This document shows, piece by piece, positions 32,380 through 36,313 of a stretch of DNA of 36,313 nucleotides (positions within the stretch are counted from its first letter, which is position 1; each line of letters opens with the position of its first letter). The position numbers and the translations under genes were made by a program. The notes beneath the pieces were generated by a model. That model saw nothing but the letters and a program-made list of their open reading frames with translations. It searched no databases and was not told the origin of the DNA. Source of the stretch: Sphingobacteriaceae bacterium (GTDB lineage Bacteria; Bacteroidota; Bacteroidia; B-17B0; Aurantibacillaceae); contig JAHEYG010000027.1 in assembly GCA_023251725.1 (NCBI GenBank), positions 1 through 36,313 of the forward strand. The letters are read 5' to 3'.

Positions 32380-33957
32380 ATGAACAATAAAAATAATATC
32401 AATAAAATATTTAATTCCTCCACTTTAAAATACGATTTAAAAGCGGGTCTGGTGGTTTTTTTAGTGGCGCTACCACTTTGTTTAGGAATTGCGCTGGCGC
32501 AAAATGCTCCTTTATTTTCAGGAATTATTTCCGGAATAATTGGTGGAATTGTGGTGGCATCAGTGAGCGGTTCTAAATTATCCGTGAGTGGCCCTGCCGC
32601 AGGTTTAACCAGTATTGTTTTGGTTTCGGTTGTTTCGCTAGGTTCTTATGAAGCATTTTTATTATCGGTTTGCATTGCCGGTTTACTTCAAATTATAATG
32701 GGAATTGCGCGTGCCGGAATTATCGGATACTATTTTCCTTCGTCTGTAATAAAGGGGATGTTAAGCGCTATAGGAATTATTTTGATTATGAAACAAATTC
32801 CGCATTTATTGGGCGATGATAAAGATCCGGAAGGTGATGAGGCATTTTTTCAGGTAGATAAAGAAAATACTTTTTCAGAAATTCTTCAGATGTTTGATGC
32901 GCCGCATTTTGGGTCTGTTATTATTGCCGCTGCTTCTATTTTTATTTTAATTTTCTGGCAATCAAAAACCGTTACTAAAAATAAAATTCTAAGTAAAATA
33001 CCATCCGCCTTATTAGTGGTAGTGGTAGCCATTTTACTTGATTTAATGTTTCACACCTTTTCTTTATCATTAGAAGTAAAAGACGAACACCTGGTTAAAA
33101 TTCCTGTTTTTACAAGTTTGGATAATTTTTTCAACTCCTTAATTCATCCCGATTTTTCGGCTTGGCAAAATCCAAAAATTTATGAAGTGGCGTTTACCAT
33201 TGCAGCAGTGGCAAGTTTAGAAACCCTTCTTTCATTGGAAGCCATAGATAAATTAGATCCCGATAATAATATTTCTCCAACCAATCGCGAATTAATTGCG
33301 CAAGGTGTAGGAAATTTATGCGCCGGAATGATTGGCGGACTTCCCATCACATCTGTAATAGTTAGGAGTTCTGCTAATGTAAGTTCAGGAGCTAAAACAC
33401 AATTGTCCTCTATCTTTCACGGCATTTTATTTATGGTGGCCATTTTTTTACTTCCCAATTTATTGCAATTAATTCCACTTTCGTGTTTAGCCGCCATATT
33501 AATTGTTACCGGATATAAATTGGCAAGACCGAGTTTAATAAAAAATATTTATAAGCAAGGTATCGATCAGTTTTTACCTTTTATTGTTACAGTAATAGTA
33601 ATGCTTTTGTCGGATTTATTAAAAGGTGTAGCCGTGGGAATAATTATTGCCATTTTCTTTATTCTTAAACAAAACTATAAATCGCCATTTAAATTAATAA
33701 GAGAGGAGATTGAAGGTAAACTTCACATTTATTTAAAACTAGCGCAAAATGTAACTTTCATTAATAAAGGGAAATTTATTGAAGTTTTTAAAAGCATTCC
33801 TGCAGGTGCGGTTGTTTTTATTGATGGTGGAAGAACTACTTTTATAGATAAAGATGTTTTAGAATTGATAAGCGCATTTAAACAAGCTTCTAAAAACCAT
33901 CATATAGAAGTGAATCTTGAAGAAATTCAGGAAGTGCAGGTATTAAGTAATCATTAA
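32380..33957 (+). CDS. SulP family anion permease 2 (probable bicarbonate transporter)
   Basis: 525 residues, a paralogue of the first SulP with the same landmarks: ALPLCLGIALAQ, SKLSVSGPAAGLTS, and GLPITSVIVRSSANV (about residues 321-335). A shortened STAS-like domain occupies the last 80 residues (IPAGAVVFIDGGRTTFIDKD). An acidic loop (GDDKDPEGDEAFF) follows the fifth or sixth membrane segment. It stands 19 bases before the carbonic anhydrase gene, the two surely on one message; SulP-carbonic anhydrase pairs and fusions are known and support bicarbonate as substrate. Two SulP copies in one cluster may differ in affinity or anion. Confidence 0.88.
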   Translation: MNNKNNINKIFNSSTLKYDLKAGLVVFLVALPLCLGIALAQNAPLFSGIISGIIGGIVVASVSGSKLSVSGPAAGLTSIVLVSVVSLGSYEAFLLSVCIAGLLQIIMGIARAGIIGYYFPSSVIKGMLSAIGIILIMKQIPHLLGDDKDPEGDEAFFQVDKENTFSEILQMFDAPHFGSVIIAAASIFILIFWQSKTVTKNKILSKIPSALLVVVVAILLDLMFHTFSLSLEVKDEHLVKIPVFTSLDNFFNSLIHPDFSAWQNPKIYEVAFTIAAVASLETLLSLEAIDKLDPDNNISPTNRELIAQGVGNLCAGMIGGLPITSVIVRSSANVSSGAKTQLSSIFHGILFMVAIFLLPNLLQLIPLSCLAAILIVTGYKLARPSLIKNIYKQGIDQFLPFIVTVIVMLLSDLLKGVAVGIIIAIFFILKQNYKSPFKLIREEIEGKLHIYLKLAQNVTFINKGKFIEVFKSIPAGAVVFIDGGRTTFIDKDVLELISAFKQASKNHHIEVNLEEIQEVQVLSNH

Positions 33958-33976
33958 AAAAAATAAAACTACAGTC

Positions 33977-34615
33977 ATGGATAAAAGTTATAAGAGATTA
34001 ATTGATGGCAATAAAAAGTTTGCCCTGGAAAAAAGATTTGATGATCCTGAATATTTTAAAAAATTATCCCTCGGACAAACGCCCGATTATTTATGGATTG
34101 GATGTAGTGATAGCCGAGTTCCGGCCAATGAAGTTACAGGTACCGAAAGCGGAGAAATTTTTGTGCATAGAAATGTAGCCAATCTTGTTGTGCATACCGA
34201 TATGAATTTATTGACCGTGCTAGAATATGCGGTAAAGAATTTAAAAATAAAACACATAATTGTTTGCGGACATTATGGATGCGGAGGAATAAGAGCAGCT
34301 ATGAGTAACAGTTCATTCGGTTTTGTAGATAACTGGCTCCGAAATATAAAAGATGTTTATAATAAAAACCATCAAGAACTTTCGCTTTTAGGCGATGATG
34401 ATAAACGTGCCGACCGGCTAACTGAATTAAACGTAATTGAACAGGTAAGAAATTTAGCAAAAACCACTATTGTTCAGCAAGCGTGGAAAGAAAGACCTTT
34501 ACATTTACATGGCTGGGTTTATGGTATCAATAGCGGATTAATAACCGATTTAAAAGTGATACATGATGGAAGTGAAGATATAGAAGAAATTTATCGCTTT
34601 AAAACTCCCGAATAA
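33977..34615 (+). CDS. Beta-class carbonic anhydrase
   Basis: 212 residues. Zinc ligands Cys43, His99 and Cys102 (GCSDSRVP and VCGHYGCGG) and the Asp45-Arg47 dyad are all present. Length and motif spacing are those of cytosolic Can/CynT-like enzymes. It has no signal peptide, so it acts in the cytoplasm, turning imported bicarbonate to CO2 or the reverse. It ends the orf3-sulP2-CA unit. With a DAB pump in the same cell an active cytosolic enzyme could leak CO2, so its expression may be tuned differently; this is inference. Confidence 0.95.
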   Translation: MDKSYKRLIDGNKKFALEKRFDDPEYFKKLSLGQTPDYLWIGCSDSRVPANEVTGTESGEIFVHRNVANLVVHTDMNLLTVLEYAVKNLKIKHIIVCGHYGCGGIRAAMSNSSFGFVDNWLRNIKDVYNKNHQELSLLGDDDKRADRLTELNVIEQVRNLAKTTIVQQAWKERPLHLHGWVYGINSGLITDLKVIHDGSEDIEEIYRFKTPE

Positions 34616-34640
34616 TCCTTAAATAGCCACTATTATTTAG

Positions 34641-34648
34641 TAAATTTG
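34641..34648 (+). promoter_or_regulatory. -7 box for the 3-hydroxybutyrate dehydrogenase gene
   Basis: TAAATTTG, an exact TAnnTTTG match, 16 bases before the ATG at 34665. No TTTG at the -33 distance. It suggests that this gene is not part of the carbon cluster. Confidence 0.45.
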
Positions 34649-34664
34649 TTTTTATTTCTATAAA

Positions 34665-35435
34665 ATGAAAACAGCATTAATTACAGGAAGCACCAGCGGT
34701 ATTGGTTTAGGAATTGCACGTGAATTCGCGAAAACAAAACAATACAATATTATTTTTAATGGTTTAGAAACTAACGGGCAGGAAATTGCCGATTCTATTG
34801 CGAAAGAATTTGGAATTGCAATTATGTTTTCGCCAGCCAACATGTTAAAACCCGAAGAGCTTCGTAAAATGGTGAGCGATGCTAATGCAAAATTTGGAAG
34901 CATTGATGTTTTAATAAATAATGCCGGCATACAATTTGTTTCGGCTGTTGAAGATTTTCCGGATGAAAAATGGAATGCGATTATCGCCATTAATTTAACT
35001 TCGGCGTTTTATTTAACTAAAGCCGTTTGGAAAGGCATGAAAGAAAAAAAATTCGGCCGCATTATTAATATTGCCTCAGCTCACGGTCTGGTGGCCTCCG
35101 AATTTAAAAGTGCTTACGTTGCAAGCAAACACGGCATTGTTGGTTTTACAAAAACAATTGCGTTGGAAGGCGCGCCGTTTAATATTAATTGTAATGCTAT
35201 TTGTCCGGGCTATGTTAAAACACCGTTAGTAGAAAAACAAATTGCCGATCAGGCTAAAACGCATAATATTCCGGAGAGCGAAGTGGTAAGTAAAATTATG
35301 TTAGCCAAACAAGCGGTAAAAGAATTTGTACCCGTTGAAACATTAGGGCAATTAGCAGTTTTATTAGCAAGCGATGGCGCAACAACCATTACAGGAACCG
35401 CCATACCGGTTGATGGCGGATGGAATGCACAGTAA
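34665..35435 (+). CDS. D-3-hydroxybutyrate dehydrogenase (SDR family)
   Basis: 256 residues, the usual length. Short-chain dehydrogenase with the NAD loop TGSTSGIG (residues 7-14), NNAG (85-88) and the catalytic Ser138, Tyr151 and Lys155 (IASAHGLVAS, YVASK), the Ser-Tyr gap of 13 being that of 3-hydroxybutyrate dehydrogenases. The C-terminus (GTAIPVDGGWNAQ) is also characteristic. It interconverts 3-hydroxybutyrate and acetoacetate in the cytoplasm. Other SDR substrates are possible but less likely. Its stop is followed at once by a GGATT repeat. Confidence 0.85.
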   Translation: MKTALITGSTSGIGLGIAREFAKTKQYNIIFNGLETNGQEIADSIAKEFGIAIMFSPANMLKPEELRKMVSDANAKFGSIDVLINNAGIQFVSAVEDFPDEKWNAIIAINLTSAFYLTKAVWKGMKEKKFGRIINIASAHGLVASEFKSAYVASKHGIVGFTKTIALEGAPFNINCNAICPGYVKTPLVEKQIADQAKTHNIPESEVVSKIMLAKQAVKEFVPVETLGQLAVLLASDGATTITGTAIPVDGGWNAQ

Positions 35436-35462
35436 GGATTAGGATTAAAGGATTATAGGATT
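35436..35462 (+). repeat. Short GGATT array between the dehydrogenase and the ABC gene
   Basis: Four GGATT words start at 35436, 35442, 35450 and 35458, spaced 6, 8 and 8 bases with A/T fill. It begins directly after the stop codon and ends five bases before the next ATG. Confidence 0.6.
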
Positions 35463-35467
35463 TATTT

Positions 35468-36313
35468 ATGCGCTTACTTTTCCAATACATAAAAAATTAT
35501 AAAGCACTTCTATTTTTGGCGCTTTTTTTAGCGGCTTTAAATCAGTGTTTTTCACTTTGCGATTCAATTATCATTGGTAAATTATTAAATAAATGTGGCG
35601 TTCATGTGGCCGATTATAATGGCGAAGTAAATCTGTTTTTAAAAGATCTTTTATTTTTTGTGGGACTTTCCATCAGCGCCGCAATGATTTCTCGCATCGC
35701 TAAAAACTTTCAGGATTATTTTACCAATATTATTATTCAAAAAACCGGTGCGCAAATGTATACCGACGGAATTAAAAAAGCTTTAGAATTACCCTATCAG
35801 GATTTTGAAGATCAGCGGAGCGGCGAAACTTTAGGAAAATTAATTAAAGTAAGAAGCGATTCCGAAAAATTTATTACACTTTTTATTTCTTTGGTGTTTC
35901 AATCATTAATTGGAATAATTTTTGTAATGATTTACTCCATCAACATTCATTGGGTATTGGGACCTTTGTTTTTATTTACAGTTCCAATTGTTGGATTGAT
36001 TAGTTCGTTTTTGGGAAAGAAAATAAAATCTATTTCTAAAAAAATATTGGGAGAAACAACTGCTTTGGCAGGCGCAACCACCGAATCGTTAAGAAATATT
36101 GAACTCGTAAAAAGTTTGGGTTTAACTAATCAGGAAATAAACCGTTTAAACACCACCACTTTAAAAATATTAGGATTAGAATTAAAAAAAGTACGTTTCA
36201 TTCGCAGTTTAAGTTTTATTCAGGGAACAACTGTGCATTTAATGCGCACCTGTTTAATTTTTAGTTTGTATTATTTTGTTTTTAAAAATATTATTGAACC
36301 GGGCGATTTAATT
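35468..36313 (+). CDS. ABC exporter, transmembrane half (3' truncated by the window end)
   Basis: Open from the ATG at 35468 to the last base (282 codons, no stop). The visible part is a type I exporter membrane domain: about five membrane segments, an LPYQDFEDQRSGETLGKL segment (the F-x-x-x-x-x-G-x-L pattern common before the second helix pair) and an ALAGATTESLRNIELVKSLGL coupling helix region typical of the MsbA/LmrA group. The ATPase domain should follow outside the window. The substrate is unknown; lipid or drug export are common for the group. It is 32 bases after the dehydrogenase stop. Confidence 0.85.
   Translation, partial: MRLLFQYIKNYKALLFLALFLAALNQCFSLCDSIIIGKLLNKCGVHVADYNGEVNLFLKDLLFFVGLSISAAMISRIAKNFQDYFTNIIIQKTGAQMYTDGIKKALELPYQDFEDQRSGETLGKLIKVRSDSEKFITLFISLVFQSLIGIIFVMIYSINIHWVLGPLFLFTVPIVGLISSFLGKKIKSISKKILGETTALAGATTESLRNIELVKSLGLTNQEINRLNTTTLKILGLELKKVRFIRSLSFIQGTTVHLMRTCLIFSLYYFVFKNIIEPGDLI

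Noticed and set aside
30118-33957. Calling both SulP proteins sulfate transporters
   Set aside because: The family includes sulfate carriers, but no sulfate-assimilation genes are nearby and the dabAB and carbonic anhydrase context favours bicarbonate; left open rather than excluded.

Overview
The window is AT-rich DNA from a member of the Bacteroidota. The main evidence is secreted proteins ending in type IX secretion (T9SS) type A sorting domains, promoters of the form TTTG-N19-TAnnTTTG, start codons with little Shine-Dalgarno signal, an S46 dipeptidyl peptidase, a GEVED-domain protein, and a TPR protein paired with an outer-membrane barrel. Genus cannot be told from the sequence. Both ends cut through genes: the left end is the 3' part of a secreted protein and the right end is the 5' part of an ABC exporter. 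I saw no rRNA, tRNA, CRISPR array or insertion sequence, and no gene-free stretch above 300 bases.

Layout. 1-4.66 kb: extracellular polymer use (S74-chaperone/T9SS protein end, GH16 glycoside hydrolase, small T9SS protein, S46 peptidase with a DPP11-like specificity residue). 4.67-4.83 kb: a degenerate 7-bp repeat array. 4.9-6.75 kb: UPF0175/PIN toxin-antitoxin pair running into an MFS transporter. 6.76-10.2 kb: SGNH/AlgX-like plus MBOAT O-acetylation pair and ftsE. 10.4-15.6 kb: a 1070-aa TPR protein, a 55-aa membrane protein and an outer-membrane barrel; the TPR gene carries an in-frame GC-rich palindrome. 15.7-20.4 kb: secreted proteins, an alkyltransferase-like protein lacking the acceptor Cys, an RHH/PIN toxin-antitoxin pair with a likely operator, a LuxE-like acyl-protein synthetase and a lipoprotein. 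20.4-24.7 kb: 2-hydroxyacid dehydrogenase, dnaB, a second repeat array, rocD.

24.75-34.6 kb is the most distinctive part: an inorganic-carbon uptake cluster, dabA-dabB, two SulP permeases and a beta-carbonic anhydrase. Three small proteins (117, 113 and 105 codons) are threaded through it, one directly before each transporter block. Each has an N-terminal hydrophobic segment, an Asp/Glu-rich linker and a related C-terminal end. Predicted units are orf1-dabA-dabB-orf2-sulP1 and orf3-sulP2-CA, each headed by a small gene placed almost directly after a -7 box. I do not recognise this small-protein family; it is the best candidate for an undescribed component. The cluster is followed by a 3-hydroxybutyrate dehydrogenase with its own promoter and by the ABC exporter.

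Inferred teamwork: DabA/DabB would hydrate CO2 vectorially using the cation gradient, the SulP proteins would import bicarbonate (or another anion), and the cytosolic carbonic anhydrase would equilibrate CO2 and bicarbonate for carboxylases. No RuBisCO or carboxysome gene is seen, so supply of bicarbonate to a heterotroph is more likely than autotrophy.
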